Below are positions 1-6,591 of a stretch of DNA of 8,834 nt, in pieces. The position numbers were made by a program, and so were the translations under genes. Position 1 is the first letter of the stretch. The number at the start of each line of letters is the position of its first letter. Below the pieces are notes generated by a model. It was not told the DNA's origin. It was given only the letters and a program-made list of their open reading frames with translations, and did no database searches. Source of the stretch: Chitinophaga pinensis (lineage in GTDB: Bacteria > Bacteroidota > Bacteroidia > Flavobacteriales_D > Crocinitomicaceae); assembly GCA_945870115.1 (NCBI GenBank), contig CAMBRH010000133.1:1-8834 (forward strand), in the 5' to 3' direction.

Positions 1-477
1 GGAACAATTATTGGTCCAAATCCAATAATTTCAAACACGATTGAAGATCAAGCAGGAATTCCAATGCAAATTGATTTTAGAGATGTGTATGCGTCCATTT
101 TGAGAGATTGGTTTGAGGTAAATGAAACGCAAGTACAAACACTTTTTGATCATACAGTCACTTTTTATCCGCTATTAAGAGCATGTAATTTAGGAATTGA
201 AGATTTATCAAAATTGAGTTTTGAAGCCATCGTTTACCCAAATCCATGTGTAAATCAAGCAACATTAAGTTTTATTTGTAAAGACGAATTTGTAAATATT
301 GCCATCTATGATTTGACAGGAAAGAAAATTTCTACTTTAGTTGATAAAACCTTAAATCCAGATAAACACGAAGTTTTATTTGAAACAAAAGATTTACCTT
401 TAGGAAATTACCAAATTTACATTCAGAAAAAATCAGGAAATGAAACAGTGAAGTTTTTGAAGTTGAGAACGAATTAA
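1..477 (+). CDS. DUF1501-family secreted protein, C-terminal fragment with T9SS type A sorting domain (5' truncated)
   Basis: The reading frame is open from base 1, so the gene starts outside the window; 158 residues are visible before the TAA stop. The first part, containing the segment IDFRDVYASILRDWF, matches how I remember the C-terminal end of DUF1501 proteins (sulfatase-like fold, function poorly known). From about base 220 onward the sequence is a typical type IX secretion sorting domain: a YPNP motif at 235-246, then a beta-rich stretch containing IAIYDLTGKKI and LPLGNYQIYI, ending in a short basic tail. Such domains direct export across the outer membrane and are then removed or used for surface attachment. 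In Bacteroidota, DUF1501 genes often sit next to DUF1800 genes, so one may lie just upstream. Its link to the following gene is unclear; the gap is only 35 bases and I see no terminator. Confidence 0.85.
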   Translation, partial: GTIIGPNPIISNTIEDQAGIPMQIDFRDVYASILRDWFEVNETQVQTLFDHTVTFYPLLRACNLGIEDLSKLSFEAIVYPNPCVNQATLSFICKDEFVNIAIYDLTGKKISTLVDKTLNPDKHEVLFETKDLPLGNYQIYIQKKSGNETVKFLKLRTN

Positions 478-512
478 GTTGGATTTTAGTAACTATAAGA
501 GATAGCAAAATT

Positions 513-1376
513 TTGAAAAATATTACATTTATAAGTTATCTCATATTATTTGGAAATTTTTGTTTTTCTCAAACAGATACTTTAAATCAACGCGATGCAA
601 ATGGATTAAAACAAGGTTATTGGGTTTTTTATGGAATAGATAAGCCGGATTGGAATTATTCAGATAGTATTAAGATAGAGGCAGGTCGATATCTAAATGA
701 CAGAAAAAATGGAGTTTGGATAAAATATCATGCAGATGGAAAGACAATTAAATTAAAAGGTGAATATAAAAACAATCGTCCAGATGGGCAATATTTTAAG
801 TATTTTGCCAATGGAAATATTAAAGAAATAGGTTTTTTCCATAATAACTCATATAATTACAATCTACGTCGTTTTCTAGTAGATGGAAAAAAAGATGAAA
901 TTAAAACCTTTCTAGAAAATGGAACTAAGATTGATTCCTCTTTTTACTATTTTGAATCAGGATGTTTAAAGTCAATAGAGATATTAACTCAATCAAAATC
1001 GTACACAAGTAAAACCATAAATTACCACAACCATTTATGTAATATCCTTAAAGATACTATTGTATCATATTTTGATCATCCTGAAGAACATGTTAATGTA
1101 AGTTCAAATTGTACATTTAAAGGGAAAGAAATTCCTTATATTCAGAATGAAGATTCAGTAGCTATGCAATTTGACTCATTACGAATTAAAAATGGTGTAT
1201 TTAATCCCAATGGGTTTAATAAAATATATAACTATAATGATGAGGTTTGGCAGGATGGTGAGTTTAGAAATGGAAAACTTTGGGAAGGCAAAATATATAT
1301 TTATGATTCTGATGGAATTTTACTGAAAATCAAGTTGTTTAAAGATGGTGAGTATTATGGAGAGGGGCAACTATAG
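513..1376 (+). CDS. secreted MORN-repeat-like protein (YwqK-type), TTG start
   Basis: This 287-residue protein begins with a short basic and hydrophobic stretch ending in FCFSQ at residues 16-20, a common flavobacterial signal peptide with cleavage just before Gln. No convincing lipobox is present. The start codon is TTG at 513; no in-frame ATG lies between the previous stop and this point, and starting here gives a normal signal peptide, so TTG is the best choice. The body has degenerate MORN-like beta-hairpin repeats: G-Y-W at residues 35-37, KNGVWIKYHADGK at 65-77, and RPDGQYFKYFANGNIKE at 89-105. A further block near the C-terminus (about 245-287) has WQDGEFRNGKLWEGK and ends in GEGQL. 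Such proteins are frequent in Bacteroidota, often annotated as YwqK-type antitoxin-like proteins, but their role is unknown. It is probably periplasmic or exposed. The middle third (about 110-240) has no recognisable motif. Confidence 0.75.
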   Translation: MKNITFISYLILFGNFCFSQTDTLNQRDANGLKQGYWVFYGIDKPDWNYSDSIKIEAGRYLNDRKNGVWIKYHADGKTIKLKGEYKNNRPDGQYFKYFANGNIKEIGFFHNNSYNYNLRRFLVDGKKDEIKTFLENGTKIDSSFYYFESGCLKSIEILTQSKSYTSKTINYHNHLCNILKDTIVSYFDHPEEHVNVSSNCTFKGKEIPYIQNEDSVAMQFDSLRIKNGVFNPNGFNKIYNYNDEVWQDGEFRNGKLWEGKIYIYDSDGILLKIKLFKDGEYYGEGQL

Positions 1377-1425
1377 ATGTATTATAATTTGAGAACAAAG
1401 TTTAAAAAAGACCATTAAGTTGAGC

Positions 1426-1456
1426 TTGACAAAAACAATTTTAAAGGTTAAATTTT
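1426..1456 (+). promoter_or_regulatory. candidate Bacteroidota promoter for the KilA-N gene
   Basis: A TTG at 1426-1428 is followed after 20 bases by TAAATTTT at 1449-1456. This resembles the Bacteroidota -33 (TTG) and -7 (TAnnTTTG) elements with the last G missing. It would place the transcription start around 1462, giving a leader of about 25 bases before the ATG at 1489. The match is imperfect in AT-rich DNA, so it remains tentative. Confidence 0.3.
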
Positions 1457-1488
1457 TTTTGTAAATTTATATTCTGACAAACTGAGAT

Positions 1489-2297
1489 ATGGCAAAAAAT
1501 GTAAAAATAGATGTTGACGGAAAAGAAATATCAATCATTTTCGATAATGAAAAGGAGTATATTTCACTTACTGATATGCTCAAAGCCAAGGATGGTGATT
1601 TTTTTATATCAGACTGGCTACGAAATAGAAATACGATTGAATATTTAGGAATTTGGGAGTCCGTTTATAATCCCGATTTTAATTATGGCGAATTCGCCAT
1701 AATTAAAAGTCAAGCGGGTTTAAACAGTTATAAACTAAGCGTTAAAGATTGGACAGAAAAAACAAATGCCATCGGTTTGAAAGCGACGGCTGGAAGATAT
1801 GGAGGAACTTACGCTCATCCAGACATTGCCTTTGAATTTGGATAAGTCCTCATTTTAAAATTTATCTAGTCAAAGAGTTTCAACGCTTAAAGGAAGATGA
1901 AAATAATCGACTAAAATTAGAATGGAATTTACAACGGACAATTTCCAAAATTAATTATCGCATTCACACCGATGCAATTAAGGAAAATCTAATTCCAAAA
2001 GAAATAACAAAACAGCAAACTTCTTTGGTTTATGCAAATGAGGCTGATTTATTAAACATTGCTCTTTTCGGAATGACAGCAAAAGATTGGAGAGCAAATA
2101 ACCCGAATAAAAATGGTAACTTGAGAGATTAAACCACCTTGGAACAATTAGTGGTTTTGAGCAATATGGAAAGTATCAATGCTGTATTTATTCAACAAAA
2201 TTTGCAACAAAGTGAACGACTGATTCAACTCAATAAAATTGCAATTGCACAAATGAAATCGTTGACTGAGAATAAAACGATTAAGAAACTTAAATAA
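1489..2297 (+). pseudogene. KilA-N domain protein, broken by a small deletion and a nonsense codon
   Basis: The intact part (118 codons, 1489-1845) starts MAKNVKI and carries the conserved KilA-N segments YISLTDMLKAK, WLRNRNTIEYLGIWE, FNYGEFAIIK and KATAGRYGGTYAHPDIAFEF. KilA-N is a DNA-binding domain shared with phages and large DNA viruses, and chromosomal copies are common in Bacteroidota. The frame ends at TAA 1843, but the family sequence resumes directly in frame 3 from 1842 (ISPHFKIYLVKEFQRLKEDE) and continues to LFGMTAKDWRANNP. It then meets an in-frame TAA at 2130-2132, and resumes as TTLEQLVVLSNMES down to the natural stop at 2295-2297. Family proteins as I recall them read FEFGSWISP at the junction, which a 7-base loss would explain. 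Two independent lesions make this a decaying gene of about 270 original codons. A truncated N-terminal DNA-binding fragment could still be made. No partner gene is visible. Confidence 0.85.
1677..1708. repeat. perfect 32-bp palindrome inside the KilA-N gene
   Basis: The half-site TTTTAATTATGGCGAA (1677-1692) is followed directly by its exact reverse complement (1693-1708), with no spacer and a GAATTC at the centre. It overlaps the codons for the conserved segment FNYGEFAIIK, so part of the symmetry may come from the protein sequence. A perfect palindrome this long is not expected by chance in a window of this size. Confidence 0.9.
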
Positions 2298-2485
2298 TGC
2301 AACGCACTTTAAATTCATATAAAAAAATCCGAAAATCAAAGTTTTGAAAAAACGTATATATAAAATTTTCGCTCGTAAAACATTTTCATTAAATAGGTTT
2401 CTTCATTAAGCCTCAGCCGTTAACCAAAAAAGCAGCTATCAAACGAATTCAATAACTGCTTTTTAAAATGATAATTTATAAATTC
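2298..2485. other. intergenic region between the KilA-N pseudogene and the trans-sulfuration gene
   Basis: These 188 bases separate two convergent genes. Apart from the terminator-like hairpin at 2426-2464 I see no coding frame, RNA gene or repeat. The minus-strand open frame crossing 2148-2339 overlaps the KilA-N remnant and has no family resemblance. Confidence 0.5.
2426..2464 (-). terminator. rho-independent terminator, probably bidirectional
   Basis: AAAAGCAG (2428-2435) pairs with CTGCTTTT (2456-2463), and an inner TAT/ATA can extend the stem past a single mismatch. Read on the minus strand, the hairpin lies 22 bases past the stop of the trans-sulfuration gene and ends in a run of six T. 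On the plus strand it is followed by five T, so it could also stop transcription from the KilA-N side. Confidence 0.6.
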
Positions 2486-3625
2486 CTAAGCCAAAGCTTG
2501 TTCTAAATCAGCTAAAATATCTTCAATATCTTCAACTCCAACGCTTAAACGTAAAAGTGAATCAACAACACCAACTTTTTCACGTTCTTCTTTTGGAATT
2601 GCTCCGTGAGTCATTGTTGCTGGATGATTGATCAAAGATTCAACACCACCAAGTGATTCAGCTAATGAAAACACTTTAAATGAAGAAGCAACTTTGAATG
2701 TGTTTTCAATGGTTTTGTCTTTTAAAACGATGGAAATCATTCCACCAAAATCACGCATGTGTTTTTTCGCAATTTCATGATTTGGATGTTCAGGAAAACC
2801 TGGCCAGTAAATTTTGTCAATTTTCGGGTGATTTTTTAAGTATTCAGCAACTTTTCTTCCGTTAAAACAATGTCTTTCCATTCTTAAATGCAAAGTTTTA
2901 ATTCCACGAATTACTAAAAAACAATCCATCGGACCAGGATTTGCTCCAGTACTGTTTAAAATAAAATATAATTTTTCGTGAATTGCATCGTCGTTTGTGA
3001 TTAAAGCTCCCATAACAACATCGCTGTGTCCACCTAAATATTTGGTTACAGAATGCATTACAATATCAGCTCCTAAATCCAACGGGTTTTGCAAATAAGG
3101 AGAAGCAAAAGTATTGTCAACAACCAATGTTAAATTATTTGCTTTTGAAATTTCTGCACAAGCAACAATATCAATAATTTGCATCGTAGGATTTGTTGGC
3201 GTTTCTGCCCAAATCATTTTTGTATTTGAATTGATGTATTTTTTGATGTTATTGGCATCAGTCAAATCGATGAAATGAAATTTAATTCCAAAAGCTTCAT
3301 AAATTTTAGTGAAAATTCTGTAAGAACCACCGTATAAATCATCGCCAGTAATTACTTCATCACCAGGACGTAAAGTTTTCATTACAGCATCAGTTGCGCC
3401 CATTCCACTACTAAAACAAACACAATGTTTTCCGTTTTCTAAGGCAGCAATATTATCTTGTAAAGCTTCTCTCGTTGGGTTTTTCCCTCTCGCATAACCA
3501 TAACCTTTATTTGTTCCAGGAGATTCTTGAACATAAGTTGATGTTTGAAAAATTGGAGTCATAATCGCTCCCGTTGTTGGATCAGGATGAACACCTGCGT
3601 GTATTGCTTTTGTACCGAATTTCAT
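2486..3625 (-). CDS. metB: trans-sulfuration PLP enzyme, cystathionine gamma-synthase / gamma-lyase family
   Basis: This is a full-length, 379-residue fold-I PLP enzyme of the Cys/Met metabolism family. It would make cystathionine from an activated homoserine and cysteine (synthase) or cleave cystathionine to cysteine (lyase) in the cytoplasm. Visible family features are YGYARGKNPTR at 42-52 (Tyr and Arg contacting the cofactor phosphate of the partner subunit), SSGMGA at 72-77, Tyr98 in the DLYGGSYR segment, Asp170 in VVDNTF (pairs with the pyridine nitrogen), the PLP lysine Lys195 in HSVTKYLGGHSDV, and Arg359 in LLRLSVGVED for the substrate carboxylate. The C-terminal AESLGGVESLINHPATMTHG region resembles gamma-lyases as much as synthases, so the symbol is only the usual annotation and the exact reaction is open. 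The ATG is at 3625-3623. It stands alone, divergent from the four-gene set, with its own promoter element and terminator. Confidence 0.92.
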   Translation of the reverse strand: MKFGTKAIHAGVHPDPTTGAIMTPIFQTSTYVQESPGTNKGYGYARGKNPTREALQDNIAALENGKHCVCFSSGMGATDAVMKTLRPGDEVITGDDLYGGSYRIFTKIYEAFGIKFHFIDLTDANNIKKYINSNTKMIWAETPTNPTMQIIDIVACAEISKANNLTLVVDNTFASPYLQNPLDLGADIVMHSVTKYLGGHSDVVMGALITNDDAIHEKLYFILNSTGANPGPMDCFLVIRGIKTLHLRMERHCFNGRKVAEYLKNHPKIDKIYWPGFPEHPNHEIAKKHMRDFGGMISIVLKDKTIENTFKVASSFKVFSLAESLGGVESLINHPATMTHGAIPKEEREKVGVVDSLLRLSVGVEDIEDILADLEQALA

Positions 3626-3644
3626 GAGTTCTTTTTTAGATTCA

Positions 3645-3652
3645 CAAAAGTA
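3645..3652 (-). promoter_or_regulatory. -7 promoter element of the trans-sulfuration gene
   Basis: On the minus strand this reads TACTTTTG, an exact match to the Bacteroidota -7 consensus TAnnTTTG, 19 bases upstream of the ATG. Transcription would begin only about ten bases before the start codon, giving a very short leader. I cannot find a good TTG at the expected -33 distance. Confidence 0.6.
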
Positions 3653-3701
3653 AGGATTTTTTTTATTCTTTGATTACAGATTAGAAATTGCCAATTATTA
3701 A

Positions 3702-3735
3702 TCATTCCCCGATACATTTTTGTCATTCCCCGATA
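3702..3735. promoter_or_regulatory. pair of identical 13-bp direct repeats, 21-bp period, likely regulator binding site
   Basis: TCATTCCCCGATA occurs at 3702-3714 and again without change at 3723-3735. The 21-bp period is two helical turns, so both copies face the same side of the DNA. This is the layout used by LytTR-type and similar response regulators that bind direct repeats as dimers. The repeats lie in the divergent region between the trans-sulfuration gene and the PqqD-like gene, ending just before a possible -33 element of the latter. The regulator is not in the window. Confidence 0.55.
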
Positions 3736-3741
3736 ATTTCA

Positions 3742-3772
3742 TTGTTAATCAAAAAAGAATTTGTTACTTCGT
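3742..3772 (+). promoter_or_regulatory. candidate promoter of the PqqD-like/ATP-grasp/decarboxylase/transporter set
   Basis: TTG at 3742-3744 is followed after 20 bases by TACTTCGT at 3765-3772, a poor match to TAnnTTTG. This would put transcription start near 3778 and leave a leader of about 45 bases. A weak -7 next to the upstream direct repeats would suit an activator-dependent promoter, but the motif alone is not decisive. TAATCTTT at 3801-3808 is another possible -7. Confidence 0.3.
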
Positions 3773-3821
3773 TTTAATCAAAGTAGAGAAAAAAGAGTAT
3801 TAATCTTTAAAACCAAAAATT

Positions 3822-4070
3822 ATGCAAATCAATAAAAATATAGCCATCAGTGATTCTGGGTTTATCTTTAACCCATCTTCAGGCGATTCTTTTTCAACAA
3901 ATAATGTTGGACTTGAAATTATCCGTTTGCTAAAAGAAAACAAAAGCAAAGATGAAATTATTACTGAAATAGTAACTAAATTTTCTACTGATGCTTCAAC
4001 ATTGGACAAAGATTTAGGAGATTTTTTCTTAATGTTACGTTCTTACCAATTACTTTCAGATAATGACTAA
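3822..4070 (+). CDS. PqqD-like small protein (peptide chaperone/carrier family)
   Basis: The product has 82 residues, close to the usual 80-100 of PqqD-like proteins. The order of features fits the family: an N-terminal beta-hairpin with GFIFNPSSGDSFSTN at 13-27, a helix NVGLEIIRLLKENKS (28-42), a helix around DEIITEIVTKF (44-54), and a final helix DLGDFFLMLRSYQLLS (64-79), which resembles the conserved D-x-x-x-F-L-x-x-L-x-x-x-x-L ending. PqqD relatives bind a precursor peptide and present it to a modifying enzyme. Here no radical SAM enzyme or obvious precursor peptide lies nearby; the partner is more likely the ATP-grasp enzyme, whose ATG overlaps the end of this gene by 8 bases (4063-4070), suggesting translational coupling. 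The ATG at 3822 follows an A-rich leader as is normal for Bacteroidota. The family call is by pattern and has not been confirmed by profile search. Confidence 0.75.
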   Translation: MQINKNIAISDSGFIFNPSSGDSFSTNNVGLEIIRLLKENKSKDEIITEIVTKFSTDASTLDKDLGDFFLMLRSYQLLSDND

Positions 4071-5112
4071 GCAGAAAATAACCGTAGCTGTTTCTGGACT
4101 CAATAATATTGATAGTCCTGGACCTGGAATTCCTGTTATTAGAGCATTAAAAGAAAGTGAATATTTTGATGTAAGAATAATTGGTTTATCCTATGAAAAC
4201 TTAGAGCCAGGTTTGTATATGCGTGATTTAGTTGATAAATCATATTCCATTCCTTTGCCTTCCTCTGGAATTGCAAGTTTACTTGAACGCTTAAAATACA
4301 TTCAAGAAATGGAAGGAATTCAAGTCATCATACCAAATTTTGATGCTGAATTACACAGTTTCATTAAATTAGCAAAGCAATTAAAAGATGATTTTGGAAT
4401 TGAAACTTTTCTACCATCGCAAGAGCAATTTGAATCACGTCACAAATCTGTTTTATATGAATTTGGTGAAGAAAATGGGGTAAAAGTTCCTTTTAGTAAA
4501 ATGATTTTCACAGCAAATGAAATCAACTCTTTGAAAACAGATTTTACGTATCCATTGGTTATTAAAGGAAAATATTACGATGCTTCAATTGCTGCAACGC
4601 CAGAACAAGCAGTAAATTATTTTCATAAAATTAGTGCAAAATGGGGTTTACCAATTATTGTACAAGAATTTGTCAGTGGAAACGAAGTAAATGTTACAGC
4701 AATTGGTGATGGAAAAGGAAATTGTATCGGAGCAGTTCCAATGCGAAAATTATACATCACCGACAAAGGAAAAGCTTGGGCTGGAGTTTCTTTAGATGAC
4801 GAAAATTTGATTGAAATCACAAATCGCGTCATCAGCAATTCAAAATGGAAAGGCGGTTGCGAATTGGAATTCATCAAAACCAAAGACGGAGAATATTACC
4901 TTCTTGAAATGAATCCTCGCTTTCCTGCATGGGTTTACCTGGCGAAAGGTTGTGGTCAAAATCATCCGGAAGCTTTAGTTAGAATGGCCTTAGGAGAAGA
5001 CGTAAAACCTTATGAAAGCTACGATGTAGGAAAATTATTTGTACGCTATTCTTTTGATCAAATCGTTGATTTAAAAGATTACGAAAAAATATCTACCATC
5101 GGCGAACTTTAA
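4063..5112 (+). CDS. ATP-grasp family ligase (carbamoyl-phosphate-synthase-like)
   Basis: This 349-residue cytoplasmic protein has the three parts of an ATP-grasp enzyme, which joins a carboxylate to an amine or other nucleophile through an acyl-phosphate. Residues 6-120 form a Rossmann-like pre-ATP-grasp domain beginning ITVAVSGLNNIDSPGPGIPVIRALK in two adjoining pieces (6-18, 19-30). The nucleotide-binding segment has Lys168 in YPLVIKGKYYDA and the adenine hinge QEFVSGNEV at 201-209. The metal-binding segment is GGCELEF (264-270) and LLEMNPRFPAW (280-290), with Glu282, Asn284 and Arg286 in the positions of the usual E-x-N-x-R. The C-terminal 50 residues after MALGEDV have no recognised motif. 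The overlap with the PqqD-like gene suggests the two act together, for example joining an amino acid to a peptide or small acceptor. The substrate is not readable from the sequence. A role in real carbamoyl phosphate synthesis is unlikely because the protein has only one ATP-grasp unit and no glutaminase neighbour. Confidence 0.85.
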   Translation: MTKQKITVAVSGLNNIDSPGPGIPVIRALKESEYFDVRIIGLSYENLEPGLYMRDLVDKSYSIPLPSSGIASLLERLKYIQEMEGIQVIIPNFDAELHSFIKLAKQLKDDFGIETFLPSQEQFESRHKSVLYEFGEENGVKVPFSKMIFTANEINSLKTDFTYPLVIKGKYYDASIAATPEQAVNYFHKISAKWGLPIIVQEFVSGNEVNVTAIGDGKGNCIGAVPMRKLYITDKGKAWAGVSLDDENLIEITNRVISNSKWKGGCELEFIKTKDGEYYLLEMNPRFPAWVYLAKGCGQNHPEALVRMALGEDVKPYESYDVGKLFVRYSFDQIVDLKDYEKISTIGEL

Positions 5113-5235
5113 GATAGACATAAGAAAGCAAGACGTAAGATAATAGACTTTAATCGTCTTGAAAATAAAAAAATTGAGTATTAACATTGATTTAAGTCTA
5201 AAATCTTTAGTCTAAAATCTAATATCTAATAAAAA
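5113..5235 (+). repeat. intergenic short repeats before the decarboxylase gene
   Basis: The 123-base gap holds two sets of repeats. AGACATAAG (5116-5124) is repeated as AGACGTAAG (5131-5139). AGTCTAAAATCT occurs at 5195-5206 and 5209-5220, a 14-base tandem period followed by a degenerate partial copy that runs almost to the ATG at 5236. AAGACG (5130-5135) can pair with CGTCTT (5155-5160), but the loop is long and I would not call it a terminator. No good promoter motif is visible. Confidence 0.6.
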
Positions 5236-6591
5236 ATGAGCAAATTATCCTATGAGAGACCATTTATTCAAAAATTGAATACTGGTAGTATGAATAAATT
5301 TGGAACAAAAACAGAATTTGCACCCGTTACACACCTTGATGGCGTTGCAGTGAGCAGATTAATAGAACAATATGGTTCACCTTGTTTTGTAATTTCTGAA
5401 AGGCAAATTCGTAAAAATGCGCAGAATGCAATTCGTGCTTTTAAAACACGTTACCCAAAAATACAATTCGCTTGGAGTTATAAAACGAATTATTTGAGTG
5501 CTGTTTGTAATATTTTTCATCAAGAAGGATCTTTGGCAGAAGTTGTTTCTATTTTTGAATACAAAAAAGCACTTCAAAATGGAGTTGAAGGAAGTAAAAT
5601 AATTTTCAACGGTCCAGATAAATCAGAAGCAGATTTAACTTTAGCGATTGACAATAACTCTTTGATTCACATCGATCACTTTGATGAGTTATATTCTTTA
5701 GTAGGTATTATGGAAGGATCTTCCAAAAAAGCTCGAGTTGCAATTCGTGTAAACATGGATACTGGAATTTATCCAATGTGGGATCGCTTTGGATTTAATT
5801 ACGAAAATGGTCAAGCTTGGAACGCAATTATTAAAATTCTAGCTCACAAAGAATTAGAATTAGTAGGCTTGCATTGTCACATTGGAACTTTCATGCTTTC
5901 AACTTCGGCTTATGCAACCGCAGCATATAAATTATGTGATTTAGCAGCAAATATTAAAGTGAAATATGGTCACGCAATTCAATATTTGGATTTAGGTGGA
6001 GGTTTTGCATCAACAAACACCTTGAAAGGTTCGTATTTACAAGGTGCTGATGTTGTTCCATCAATTGATGATTATGCAGAAGCAATTACTTCAACGATTT
6101 TAAATGCTAATTTTCATCAAGATGAATTACCTACAATAATCTTAGAATCAGGACGTTCACTAATTGATGATGCAGCATGGTTGATTGGCTCTGTTGTGGC
6201 AACAAAAAGATTGAGCGATGGGCGAAGAGCGACAATCATGGATTTTGGAGTAAATATTTTGTTTAATGCTTTTTGGTATGACTACAAAATCTCACCAGCA
6301 CAAGAATTTACGCATCATACGGAAGATATGGTCATTTATGGTCCACTTTGTATGAATATTGATTGTATTAGAGAAAATATTAACTTGCCACTTTTAAACA
6401 AAGGAGATCAGGTTGTAGTTCATAAAGTTGGTGCCTACAACATGACTCAGTGGATGCAATTTATTCAAATGCGACCAAAAATTGTACTAATCGACATGGA
6501 GGGAAAAACGCATATTCTTCGTGAAAATGAGTCCTTGGAGACAATGATGGAATTGGAAAGAATGCCAGAACATTTGAAAAGTGTGAAGTAA
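5236..6591 (+). CDS. fold-III PLP decarboxylase, diaminopimelate-decarboxylase-like
   Basis: This 451-residue protein belongs to the alanine-racemase-fold amino acid decarboxylases (LysA, carboxynorspermidine decarboxylase, and related enzymes). The PLP lysine is Lys83 in WSYKTNYL. HCHIGT at 213-218 corresponds to the HxGS element, LDLGGGF at 251-257 is the phosphate-binding glycine loop, and ESGRSL at 304-309 replaces the usual EPGR. GPLCMNIDCI at 369-378 carries the catalytic Cys372 and Asp376 from the partner subunit, and GAYNMTQW at 399-406 has the Tyr that closes over the cofactor. In ordinary LysA the cysteine motif reads CESGD or CESSD; here it is CMNID, so an important substrate-side residue differs. 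I therefore infer a decarboxylase acting on a diamino acid or amino-acid conjugate other than free diaminopimelate. Its place after the ATP-grasp gene suggests it acts on the same product or supplies its amine. It is unlikely to be the lysine-biosynthesis LysA. Confidence 0.88.
   Translation: MSKLSYERPFIQKLNTGSMNKFGTKTEFAPVTHLDGVAVSRLIEQYGSPCFVISERQIRKNAQNAIRAFKTRYPKIQFAWSYKTNYLSAVCNIFHQEGSLAEVVSIFEYKKALQNGVEGSKIIFNGPDKSEADLTLAIDNNSLIHIDHFDELYSLVGIMEGSSKKARVAIRVNMDTGIYPMWDRFGFNYENGQAWNAIIKILAHKELELVGLHCHIGTFMLSTSAYATAAYKLCDLAANIKVKYGHAIQYLDLGGGFASTNTLKGSYLQGADVVPSIDDYAEAITSTILNANFHQDELPTIILESGRSLIDDAAWLIGSVVATKRLSDGRRATIMDFGVNILFNAFWYDYKISPAQEFTHHTEDMVIYGPLCMNIDCIRENINLPLLNKGDQVVVHKVGAYNMTQWMQFIQMRPKIVLIDMEGKTHILRENESLETMMELERMPEHLKSVK

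Noticed and set aside
463..1422. TTGAGAAC followed by ATTAAGTTG on both sides of the MORN-like gene (463-481 and 1389-1422), which might be insertion footprints.
   Set aside because: The two words are short and AT-rich, and their spacing differs between the sides (2 versus 17 bases). Chance is a sufficient explanation.
2148..2339. Minus-strand open frame of 63 codons.
   Set aside because: It lies opposite the decaying KilA-N 3' region, which has clear family sequence on the plus strand. No protein motif is present.
3800..4009. Minus-strand open frame opposite the PqqD-like gene, with hydrophobic stretches.
   Set aside because: It is a shadow of the plus-strand gene; the hydrophobic residues arise from the complement of Lys/Glu-rich codons.
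4623..4883. Minus-strand open frame opposite the ATP-grasp gene.
   Set aside because: It lies entirely within a recognised coding sequence and has no motif of its own.
5130..5160. AAGACG/CGTCTT hairpin followed by an A-rich stretch after the ATP-grasp gene.
   Set aside because: The stem is six pairs with a 19-base loop and no T-run follows on the plus strand, so it is not a convincing terminator.
5377..5577. Minus-strand open frame opposite the decarboxylase gene.
   Set aside because: It covers the region of the PLP lysine on the plus strand and is a shadow frame.
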